Source: Prevotella sp.
GTDB taxonomy: Bacteria > Bacteroidota > Bacteroidia > Bacteroidales > Bacteroidaceae
Assembly (NCBI GenBank): GCA_016291085.1
Contig: JAEEVW010000005.1
Location: 1-64,000 of the forward strand
Length of the DNA: 64,000 nt
Direction: 5' to 3'
Position numbers and translations under genes: made by a program
Shown: piece after piece, positions 34,842-42,801 of the stretch
Layout of the letters: each line of letters starts with the position of its first letter
Position numbering within the stretch: position 1 is the first letter of the stretch
Notes under the pieces: generated by a model
What the model saw: the letters and a program-made list of their open reading frames with translations, nothing else
Told to the model about the DNA's origin: nothing
The model's database searches: none

Positions 34842-34868
34842 TTTTTACTTTTTTACCTTTTTACTTTT
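34841..34868 (-). repeat. AGTAAAAA spacer array between porU and porV
   Basis: The coding strand reads AAGTAAAAAGGTAAAAAAG followed by TAAAAAATG. Same unit family as the prmC-recX gap, in inverted relation to the array inside porV. Confidence 0.8.
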
Positions 34869-37800
34869 ATTTGTGGGTTAAAATAATCAATTTCTTTGCT
34901 TTCGAGGCATAGCTGCTGCCATCGCTGGCTATACGTATCCGATAGAGATAAACACCCGTCTGCAAGCGTCGTCCACCATCTACCGTCAAGTCCCAGTCAA
35001 TGGTATAACTATTATCTGTCGACACGCCATTCTCTGCATGAGACCACAGATGGCGGCCTGAAATATCAAACACATCAAGTATTACATCCATATTGCTGCC
35101 AATACGATCATGCAGGATGCGGAACGATGTCGTAGTCGTTGCAGGGTTAACCGTCGCTTCCACATCAAAGAACAGCGGTTCCAACCCCTTCACCACATTG
35201 AAAGTCAGTTCTGCCGTCGACGAGTTATTCAGGATGTCCCATGCACGGAACAACAGTTTATGTTCGCCATACGACAATTCCGGAATGCTATAGCCCACCG
35301 AACCGCGGGTATAACTGCCGAAGTCATACTGGAAATAGTCGTTCAGCGAGTATGTCTTCGTCATCTCTCCATCAATAATCAGCTGCAGGTCATGTCCGAT
35401 ACCGCTTCCTGCAGCATTGATACCATCCTCGTCATTCAGCTGTGCCACGAAGTAGGGCGTCGGATTGACGCTGCCTCCATTGACAAACGACGAACTATTG
35501 AGATAACAGTAGATGTTAGGACCTATTCCATCCTGCGGAAGACCTCCAGAGCCGCTCATTATCACCTGATTACAGATGCCACTGGCCTCCATGGTCTTTT
35601 CGTCATTGACTGCATAGAGGTTAATCAATCCATTTGCATCTGAATAGCTAATATCCTTAGGTACAGCAAAAGTAAACGAGAAGCGTCCGCTCTTTACCAA
35701 GTCACTGCCGTTGAACAAGACATTAGGACGATCATAGAACACAAACGGTTCGCTGGCCTCTGACGGATCATTCATCTTACAGACAACACGTTCCAAAGCA
35801 TCACGGACAATAGCAGTCAGCGTACCACTAAACGTGGTAGCCAGCTGTCCGTTTTCTGTAACATGACCAGTAACCGTTGCCGTCGAACCAGCCTTCAGCG
35901 TCTGTGTCTGACCACTCACCAGAGGCTGATTATTGATAGAGTCTATCTGAATACCCAAGGTCGGTGCTGCCAGTCTCATGGCAGGGTCTCCCATCAGGGT
36001 ATACTGCAGTTTATTCTGAGTGCGGTCTGAAGAATAGACAGGATTTCCGTTGGAATAGCCCACAAGCGTACCAGTCTCTACCAGTTCGTTCTTGGCTCGA
36101 CGAACGGCCTCACCAATAGGCAACATTCGACCATTCTCCTGACTTAACACATGACGTGTGAATGACATATTCATCAGTCGGTTATAGGTTTGGAACACAG
36201 TACGCGTTGTTCCAAAGAAGGCTATGGCACCGCCCATTTTATTAAACATCGCCGTTTCACCGATATTCTCTTCTTGCCCGTCAAAAGGCATAATGTCGCA
36301 AGACGCCGTTACCCACAAGGGCAGTCGCGAAGAGGTGTTATTGAAATCGGCCAAGCGGAGCACATATTCATGAGAGACGGCATCAGCACGTCCGTGTCCA
36401 GAGTAGTTCATGATTAATGCTCCTTGTTGCATCTGTTGTTTAATCAGTCGCGTCACGTCAGGATAGCTGTTTCCCGTCGATGAACTGACACGGTTATAGG
36501 CATCCCACATCACTCGCTTAATCTGATAAGTAGGATAGTATAGCTCCACCATTCGGGCTACGCTGTCGGCGTCTTGCATGTGGGCATTCTCGTTACCGTC
36601 ATCACCCATCATGAAGAGCAGATTCTGCCAAGCTCCTGCTTGGTCGTTGTTTACATAGCTGATAACCTTGTCTACCACCACCTCTGCTTCCTCAGCCGTG
36701 CGAGCAGAGATACGTCCCACTGCCACGTCGGCCTTGCCGATTAGCATGTTATCACCCTCACCGTCATCCAACAGACAGAAATAGTCGTCCGTCACATAGC
36801 AATCGGTGGCACTATACGAGTTCTCACTTTCATAGCAAAGCAGGAAATCATCAGGCGAATAGCCTTTCCATTCAGAACATGCCATACGGTTATCCCACGC
36901 TCCGTCGCCCATCAGCAACAAATAGCGAGGCATATCGGTTTCGTTCTCAGCACGGTCGTAGAGCATTCTCAGATAGCGTCGATAGGCATTTGCGTCAGGC
37001 GTACCGCTTGAGAACTCATTAAACAACTCGTCGGCAGGCACTATTCTGACCTTCAGACTATCTCGCGACTCATGAAAAGCTTTCAGTCGTTCTGCTTGGC
37101 CAATCAGTTTCTGCGTGGTAGGAATGATGATGACCATATCCACAAACCCATCAGCATGATGGTCTTGGTTGGTGATACCATAGACATAGTCCGGAACAGG
37201 GAATGTCGCTGTCAGATCCGGCGCCGGTGCTGGTTCTAAAGCATGAATGGAAATATAGTCCAGACGAACATTGCCACCTCCGGCATTCGTCGAAATCGTC
37301 ACCTTGTTAGAAGCCTGCAGATTTCTGATGGAATCAGTTCTCATGGCAGGAAACATCTGTTCGTAACTGCCATGTGCCTGAATGTTCAAAGTCCCGATTG
37401 ACACATCATTGACACTGACGTCGACCTTTGTGACATTATCGCCTGTCACAACAATAGTCATAAGCCCTTTCTGACCGCCACCCTTTGCAGGGACGGTAAA
37501 AGAATGGCTGCCACCTGCAGTAATCAACGTGGCATCATACAGGTTTCGTCCTCCATGATACCAAGCATAATCATCTACTTCATACAATGTATTATAGTCG
37601 TCAGCCAGTGGATAATAATTATTTTTGAATTCCTCCTCACTCATCGTCAAGGGAATACTGTCGTTTTCCGTCAGGAAATAGCAGCCCACATTCGAATAAG
37701 GATTACGAACCCGTTGGTGCTTTTCGTTCCACGTTACAGGTCCAACGGCATAGAACAGACGCTTTCCACCGACCTCACAAATCGGCACTTCCTTCAGGTC

Positions 37801-38424
37801 GTCTGTCTCTGCCAGATAGGTTGCCATCAGTTTCTCGGGTTGCATGCCACCACCATAGCCATACACTTTTACCTTATTGATATCAGAGAATCCGGCCTTC
37901 CGAATGAGTTCGCTCGACAATTGATAGATACCCGTTGACGGAACACTGATCTTTACCCAGCGCCCTGAAGCCAGTACCGAATGAGCCGCATAGATACTCT
38001 CTGAAGAAGCAGGGGAACGACGTGCGGAACGGCGTTTTTCACCCTTCACTTCGAGCATAAAGCTCACCAGCTTCTGATATTGGCCGTCACGATACACCAA
38101 GGGCACAAACGAAACGGTCAGTTCTCCCTGTTTCCTGTCGACGCTGGTGGCTTGCATGATTTCCGGCATAGCAGGCAGAGGGGCTTTTGAGATTCGAAGA
38201 TAACGCTGCACGTCAGCCTCGCTCATCGGGATAAATTCCGGATAGGTAATGGCAACGGAATAAGTAGAGTCTGCATAGTGCTGTCCTAACGCCACATGGT
38301 GTGTGAAGACCGGCAACAGCGAATCAATCCTGACCTGTTCTGCAGTCAAGTTAAAAAAGCGTTGCGCCTGGGTCGTCAGGCTCATCAACAGCAATCCTAC
38401 ACCTATTATTATATATCGTCTCAT
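34867..38424 (-). CDS. porU: Type IX secretion sortase PorU
   Basis: A 1185-residue gingipain-family (C25) protease that cuts the C-terminal signal from type IX cargo and attaches it to the surface. Signal peptide at 1-20 (MRRYIIIGVGLLLMSLTTQA). The catalytic His is in NYSGHGRAD near residue 675 and the Cys in VTASCDIMPFD near 707. The block LLLMGDGAWDNRM is typical. The C-terminal 90 residues (DVFDISGRHLWSH, RLQTGVYLYRIRI) form a CTD-like domain. Its start overlaps the FAH gene stop (ATGA). porV follows. Confidence 0.94.
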   Translation of the reverse strand: MRRYIIIGVGLLLMSLTTQAQRFFNLTAEQVRIDSLLPVFTHHVALGQHYADSTYSVAITYPEFIPMSEADVQRYLRISKAPLPAMPEIMQATSVDRKQGELTVSFVPLVYRDGQYQKLVSFMLEVKGEKRRSARRSPASSESIYAAHSVLASGRWVKISVPSTGIYQLSSELIRKAGFSDINKVKVYGYGGGMQPEKLMATYLAETDDLKEVPICEVGGKRLFYAVGPVTWNEKHQRVRNPYSNVGCYFLTENDSIPLTMSEEEFKNNYYPLADDYNTLYEVDDYAWYHGGRNLYDATLITAGGSHSFTVPAKGGGQKGLMTIVVTGDNVTKVDVSVNDVSIGTLNIQAHGSYEQMFPAMRTDSIRNLQASNKVTISTNAGGGNVRLDYISIHALEPAPAPDLTATFPVPDYVYGITNQDHHADGFVDMVIIIPTTQKLIGQAERLKAFHESRDSLKVRIVPADELFNEFSSGTPDANAYRRYLRMLYDRAENETDMPRYLLLMGDGAWDNRMACSEWKGYSPDDFLLCYESENSYSATDCYVTDDYFCLLDDGEGDNMLIGKADVAVGRISARTAEEAEVVVDKVISYVNNDQAGAWQNLLFMMGDDGNENAHMQDADSVARMVELYYPTYQIKRVMWDAYNRVSSSTGNSYPDVTRLIKQQMQQGALIMNYSGHGRADAVSHEYVLRLADFNNTSSRLPLWVTASCDIMPFDGQEENIGETAMFNKMGGAIAFFGTTRTVFQTYNRLMNMSFTRHVLSQENGRMLPIGEAVRRAKNELVETGTLVGYSNGNPVYSSDRTQNKLQYTLMGDPAMRLAAPTLGIQIDSINNQPLVSGQTQTLKAGSTATVTGHVTENGQLATTFSGTLTAIVRDALERVVCKMNDPSEASEPFVFYDRPNVLFNGSDLVKSGRFSFTFAVPKDISYSDANGLINLYAVNDEKTMEASGICNQVIMSGSGGLPQDGIGPNIYCYLNSSSFVNGGSVNPTPYFVAQLNDEDGINAAGSGIGHDLQLIIDGEMTKTYSLNDYFQYDFGSYTRGSVGYSIPELSYGEHKLLFRAWDILNNSSTAELTFNVVKGLEPLFFDVEATVNPATTTTSFRILHDRIGSNMDVILDVFDISGRHLWSHAENGVSTDNSYTIDWDLTVDGGRRLQTGVYLYRIRIASDGSSYASKAKKLIILTHK

Positions 38425-39038
38425 TTACAATTAAATTCTAACACTTTTCTTTCTTCCAGCCATCCTTCCAGATGGTCATCAATACGGACTGGACCTACCC
38501 CCACAGGAGTTCCTGTATAAAGCAAATCACCCGTTTTTAGCGTAAAGAACTGCGAGATGTAGGCTATCAGCTCATCAATTTTATAGAGCATGTCACTCGC
38601 GCAGCCTTCCTGCACCGTTTTCCCATTGATGTCAAGGTGGAAGTGTAAGGCCTGAACATCCAGGAATTTTTCCTTTGGCACCCAGTCGCCTATCACTGCC
38701 GAACCATCGAAACCCTTGCAGATCTCCCAGGGGTGTCCCTGCTTACGAGCCTCACGCTGCCAATCTCGAGCCGTGAAGTCAATACCCACGGTGACAGCGT
38801 CATAATACCGATGGGCAAAGCGTTCGGGAATGCTCTTACCCAGTCGGCTGATTCGTACCACCAGTTCCGTCTCATAATCTACCTGCTCGCTCCAGTCGGG
38901 GATGAAGAATGGCTTGTGATCCTTCAGCAACGCGGAGTCTGCTTTGGTGAAAATAACGGGACTCTCTGGTTTATATAACGCGCCATCCAGCTCTTTATTG
39001 TGTTGGATGTAATTCATTCCTACTGCAAATATCTTCAT
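38421..39038 (-). CDS. Fumarylacetoacetate hydrolase family protein
   Basis: A 205-residue small FAH-fold enzyme. The metal-binding acidic residues are in VDYETELVVRI, and GIDFTARDWQ and TGDLLYTGTPVGVGP are family blocks. Relatives are acylpyruvate or oxaloacetate-type decarboxylases and hydrolases. The substrate here is not fixed by the sequence. Although it shares an operon with porU, a link to secretion is not implied by the family. Confidence 0.88.
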   Translation of the reverse strand: MKIFAVGMNYIQHNKELDGALYKPESPVIFTKADSALLKDHKPFFIPDWSEQVDYETELVVRISRLGKSIPERFAHRYYDAVTVGIDFTARDWQREARKQGHPWEICKGFDGSAVIGDWVPKEKFLDVQALHFHLDINGKTVQEGCASDMLYKIDELIAYISQFFTLKTGDLLYTGTPVGVGPVRIDDHLEGWLEERKVLEFNCK

Positions 39039-39057
39039 TTTTCTTCAGATTTTGGTG

Positions 39058-39085
39058 CAAAGATACGAAAAAATTCGTACCTTTG
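39058..39085. promoter_or_regulatory. Divergent -7 boxes for the FAH operon and the rpoN operon
   Basis: Minus-strand TATCTTTG at 39058-39065 and plus-strand TACCTTTG at 39078-39085 are only 12 bases apart, so the two promoters overlap. The plus-strand box is seven bases before the ATG of the next gene, which gives a near-leaderless mRNA. Confidence 0.7.
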
Positions 39086-39092
39086 CCCCCAA

Positions 39093-40076
39093 ATGAAGAA
39101 AATATCTTTCATCATCATCCTGCAGATACTGGTATTACAGGTCTGCGCGCAGCCGAAGGGCGACCCTCGGAGCATCTCTCTCATGGGTATACCCATCGAG
39201 GGTCCCATCGACTCGCTGCGCCAGTCGCTGGTGGCTGCACAGTTTGCAGAATGGGGCCAGTCCGATGACGGAGAAGACTATTATTTTCGCGGCAACTTCT
39301 ACGGATTCCGTTCCAAACTGATGGTCAGTGTGGCACCGGAAACCAAGATGGTCACCTCGGCCTATGTTACCATTGGCCCCTATAGCACCCAGAAGATGCT
39401 GGACAAGAACCTGCAGTATTTCTTTTATAAGTTACAAAAGGACCACGGCACGTTCAGTCAGCGCGACGACAGTTGGTTCTACATCGACGACTTTGGCAGT
39501 ATCAAGCTCTCTGTCGTCGACAACGAGAATGGTTCCCGCGACATCCGCGTGCTGTATCTTCCCTCTGTTGCCTATTACAAAGACGCGCTCTCCATGGGAC
39601 TGCGTGGCGACATTCAGGAGGTAGTGACAGAGAATGCCGTTGCTGAAGACCAATTCATGCACTTTCACGGCAATGGTCAGATAGAGGATTTGGATCTCAT
39701 TGACCGGGTTTACGACCGATATGGCTATCTGCTTCGTGCCCGGATGAAGGAAAAGGAAGGTTTTAGCACCATCGAATATATTTACGACGACAACTACCGC
39801 CTTACCAAGCGTACGCTGACTAACGAGGAAGCAGGCATCAGCTACGTCAACAGCTACACCTATAACGACCAGGACGAGGTGCTGACCCAGCATCAGAAGG
39901 TCTTTGACAAGAATGGGGAGTGCATCATGACCATCAATATGAGCAACAACTACATCACTCGCGACGATAATGGCAACTGGACCAGCAACTCACTCAGTCT
40001 TACGTATTGGGAGAAGGGCAGTCCAACCCAAAACACCACCGTTCTTCAACGGCGTACACTTACTTATTGGGAATAG
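39093..40076 (+). CDS. Secreted protein of unknown function
   Basis: A 327-residue protein starting MKKISFIIILQILVLQVCAQ, a signal peptide. No known enzyme motif is seen. The C-terminal half has YD/RHS-like strands (VYDRYGYLLRARMKE, YIYDDNYRLTKRTL, YTYNDQDEVLTQH), suggesting a repeated beta structure. There is no type IX sorting tail. It starts the operon with rpoN five bases later, but the reason for the pairing is unknown. The longer upstream start was rejected because it runs through the promoter. Confidence 0.75.
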   Translation: MKKISFIIILQILVLQVCAQPKGDPRSISLMGIPIEGPIDSLRQSLVAAQFAEWGQSDDGEDYYFRGNFYGFRSKLMVSVAPETKMVTSAYVTIGPYSTQKMLDKNLQYFFYKLQKDHGTFSQRDDSWFYIDDFGSIKLSVVDNENGSRDIRVLYLPSVAYYKDALSMGLRGDIQEVVTENAVAEDQFMHFHGNGQIEDLDLIDRVYDRYGYLLRARMKEKEGFSTIEYIYDDNYRLTKRTLTNEEAGISYVNSYTYNDQDEVLTQHQKVFDKNGECIMTINMSNNYITRDDNGNWTSNSLSLTYWEKGSPTQNTTVLQRRTLTYWE

Positions 40077-40081
40077 ACACG

Positions 40082-41578
40082 ATGGCACAGAGACAGGTAC
40101 AGGAACAGAAGCTCACGCAACAACAGAAGTTGACACAGAGCATTACGCAGCAACAACTGTTGCAGGCGCAACTGACTGAATTGCCTATCACCCAACTGTT
40201 AGAGCGCATCAAGACGGAGATGGACGACAACCCAGCTCTGGAGATATCGGCTGACGAAAACCAGGAGTTCCCAGAATATCCGGATAGTCCAGAAAATCCA
40301 GAGTCCCCCTCTTCCGACGATTACGAACAGGAAGAGCGCCAGTCTGCAATGGATGCCGCCTTGGAGTCTATTGGTCGCGACGACGAAGAGCTGCCCGTCT
40401 ACCAAGGAGGACATTCCGGACAAGAGGACCGCGAAGAGATTGTCTACGGACAGACTGAATCCTTTATGGATCAGCTGATTGAGCAGATGAATATGGCTAA
40501 TATTACGGAACGCCAGCGCGACATCATGGAATACCTCATCGGTTCGCTGGACGACGACGGGCTGCTCCGCAAGTCACTCGACAACATCAGCGACGAATTG
40601 GCCATCTACCATCATATTGATGCCAGCACGAAGGAAATAGAGGAAGTGCTGTTGTTGCTGCAGGAGTTCGACCCTGCCGGCATTGGAGCGCGAACCTTAC
40701 AAGAGTGTCTGCTGCTACAGATTCAGCGACGGGAGCCATCCCGTCTTAAGGACCTGATGGTACTCACTGTCAGTGAATACTTTGACCTCTTCACCAAGAA
40801 ACACTGGCAGCGACTTCAGCAAGTCCTTAAATTGAGCGACCTGCAGGCTGAGACACTCATCGCTGAATTGCGCAAGCTGAATCCGAAGCCGGGAGCATCC
40901 ATCAGCGAGACCATCGGACGTTCTCTGCAGCAAATCACTCCCGACTTCATTGTCGAGACCCACGACGACGGCACTATCACCTTCTCGCTCAACGCTGCCG
41001 AGATGCCGGAGCTATGCGTCTCACCATCATTCACTGAAACACTCAGCGAATATCAGGACAGCAAAGAACAGCTCAGTCGCCAGTTATCAGAAGCGCTGAT
41101 TTATACCCGGAAAAAGGTGGAATCTGCCCAGATGTTCATCGAAGCCATCAATATGCGGCGTCACACGCTGACCGTTACTATGCGGGCCATTATCCAATGG
41201 CAGCACCGTTTCTTTGAGGATGGCGACGAAGCATCCCTGCGCCCCATGATTCTGAAAGACATTGCTGAGCGGACTGGGCTGAATGTCAGCACCATTTCGC
41301 GTGTCAGCAATTCGAAATATGCCCAGACCCGCTGGGGCACCTTCCCCCTGCGCTACTTCTTCAGCGACAGCTATGTCACAGCTGACGGAGAAGAGCTGTC
41401 GACCCGTGAGATCAAAGCCGTTCTTCGGGAAATCATTGAAGCAGAAGACAAGCGCAAGCCTTTGAGCGACGATGCGCTGAAAGGACTGTTGGCTGAGAAG
41501 GGCTATCCCATTGCCCGTCGTACAGTCACAAAATATCGTGAACAAATGGGTATTCCAATTGCCCGCCTCCGTAAGTAA
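40082..41578 (+). CDS. rpoN: RNA polymerase sigma-54 factor
   Basis: A 498-residue sigma-54. Region I is glutamine-rich (QQKLTQSITQQQLLQAQLTE), region II is acidic, and the core-binding domain follows (IIGSLDDDG-type helix and EFDPAGIGARTLQECLLLQI). The HTH domain has TGLNVSTISRVSNSKYAQT and the RpoN box is ARRTVTKYRE near residue 480. It should direct transcription with enhancer-binding activators, none of which are encoded here. The ATG at 40082 gives the standard N-terminus. No -24/-12 promoter was noticed in the window. Confidence 0.96.
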   Translation: MAQRQVQEQKLTQQQKLTQSITQQQLLQAQLTELPITQLLERIKTEMDDNPALEISADENQEFPEYPDSPENPESPSSDDYEQEERQSAMDAALESIGRDDEELPVYQGGHSGQEDREEIVYGQTESFMDQLIEQMNMANITERQRDIMEYLIGSLDDDGLLRKSLDNISDELAIYHHIDASTKEIEEVLLLLQEFDPAGIGARTLQECLLLQIQRREPSRLKDLMVLTVSEYFDLFTKKHWQRLQQVLKLSDLQAETLIAELRKLNPKPGASISETIGRSLQQITPDFIVETHDDGTITFSLNAAEMPELCVSPSFTETLSEYQDSKEQLSRQLSEALIYTRKKVESAQMFIEAINMRRHTLTVTMRAIIQWQHRFFEDGDEASLRPMILKDIAERTGLNVSTISRVSNSKYAQTRWGTFPLRYFFSDSYVTADGEELSTREIKAVLREIIEAEDKRKPLSDDALKGLLAEKGYPIARRTVTKYREQMGIPIARLRK

Positions 41579-41582
41579 TCAT

Positions 41583-41618
41583 AAAGGTCAAAGTTCAATG
41601 TTCAAAGTTCAAAGGTTA
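41583..41618. repeat. GTTCAAAGTTCAA spacer array
   Basis: The gap between rpoN and the next gene consists of AAGTTCAA-type units at 7-8 bp. Confidence 0.7.
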
Positions 41619-41620
41619 AA

Positions 41621-42241
41621 GTGAAACGAGAAAAGCAAATCATCCTGGCTGCTCGCATCATGAGCATGGTGTTCACACCGTTCTATCTGCCCATCATCGG
41701 ACTGATAGTACTCTTTGTGTTCAGCTATCTCAGCATGTTTTCCTGGGAATACAAGATTCAGGTACTGCTTCTGACTTATCTGTTCACCATTCTCCTCCCC
41801 ACCCTGCTGATTCATCTATACCGACGCTATCAGGGTTGGAGCCTCATTGAGCTGGGTCACCGCGAACGACGCATGGTGCCATACGTCATCTCCATTATCT
41901 GCTACTTTACCTGTATCTATGTGATGGAACGTCTCCACATGCCTCATTTCATGGGATCCATTGTGGTGGCTGCCCTGTTGGTACAGATTGTATGTGCGCT
42001 CATCAATGTCTGGTGGAAGATTTCCACCCACACTGCCGCCATTGGAGGTTTGGGAGGAGCATTGTTTGCCTTTGCCTACTATTTAGGATTTAACCCCGTG
42101 TGGTGGCTCTGCCTGATCTTCATCGTGGGTGGCGTAATCGGCACCTGCCGAATGATTCTTCGCCAGCATAGCCTCGCGCAAGTCGTGGTTGGTTTCTGGA
42201 CAGGATTCCTCTGCGCCGCAGTGGCGATATTGTTCTTATAA
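41621..42241 (+). CDS. PAP2-superfamily-like membrane protein
   Basis: A 206-residue protein with six hydrophobic segments. The C-terminal half has KISTHTAAIGGL and RMILRQHSLAQVVVGF, which resemble the PAP2 phosphatase motifs (PSGH and SRxxxxxHxxxD) but lack the second-motif acidic residue, so activity is uncertain. It begins with GTG. Lies between rpoN and purE. Confidence 0.7.
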   Translation: MKREKQIILAARIMSMVFTPFYLPIIGLIVLFVFSYLSMFSWEYKIQVLLLTYLFTILLPTLLIHLYRRYQGWSLIELGHRERRMVPYVISIICYFTCIYVMERLHMPHFMGSIVVAALLVQIVCALINVWWKISTHTAAIGGLGGALFAFAYYLGFNPVWWLCLIFIVGGVIGTCRMILRQHSLAQVVVGFWTGFLCAAVAILFL

Positions 42242-42286
42242 CCCTAACATCCCTAATCACCCTACTCCCCCTAACAACCCTAATAA
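42242..42286. repeat. CCCTAAnnn spacer array upstream of purE
   Basis: CCCTA recurs at 42242, 42251, 42260, 42269 and 42278, exact 9-bp period with varying last three bases. The same 9-bp design occurs in frame inside the RluA-family gene (53687-53720). Confidence 0.85.
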
Positions 42287-42294
42287 AATAAAAT

Positions 42295-42801
42295 ATGACC
42301 CCGTTAGTAAGCATTATCATGGGCAGCACGTCTGACCTGCCCGTTATGGAAAAAGCTTGTAAGCAACTTGACGCCTTACAGATTCCCTTCGAAGTCAACG
42401 CCCTCTCAGCACATCGCACGCCCGAGGCCGTTGAGCAGTTTGCAACCCAGGCCAAAGAGCGTGGATTGAAAGTCATCATTGCTGCTGCTGGTATGGCTGC
42501 CGCCCTGCCTGGTGTGATTGCAGCCTCAACGACGTTGCCCGTCATTGGTGTTCCCATCAAGGGTATGCTCGACGGACTGGACGCCATGCTGAGCATCATT
42601 CAGATGCCTCCAGGCATTCCCGTTGCCACCGTGGGTGTCAATGCGGCCCAGAATGCAGCCATCTTGGCTGTTGAGATGCTGGCACTGACGGACGAGGCCA
42701 TCGCCCAGCGCTTGGCCGACTACAAGAGCGGGCTGAAAGCAAAGATTGAGAAAGCCAACCAAGATTTAGCAGAAATCAAGTATGAGTACAAGACGAATTA
42801 G
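42295..42801 (+). CDS. purE: N5-carboxyaminoimidazole ribonucleotide mutase
   Basis: A 168-residue class I PurE of purine synthesis: MGSTSDLPVMEKACKQL, NALSAHRTPE and AAAGMAAALPGVIAA. The catalytic His is in SAHRTP. The usual GGAAHLPG is AAGMAAALPG here, a known variation. It overlaps the ispG start by 20 bases. Confidence 0.95.
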   Translation: MTPLVSIIMGSTSDLPVMEKACKQLDALQIPFEVNALSAHRTPEAVEQFATQAKERGLKVIIAAAGMAAALPGVIAASTTLPVIGVPIKGMLDGLDAMLSIIQMPPGIPVATVGVNAAQNAAILAVEMLALTDEAIAQRLADYKSGLKAKIEKANQDLAEIKYEYKTN

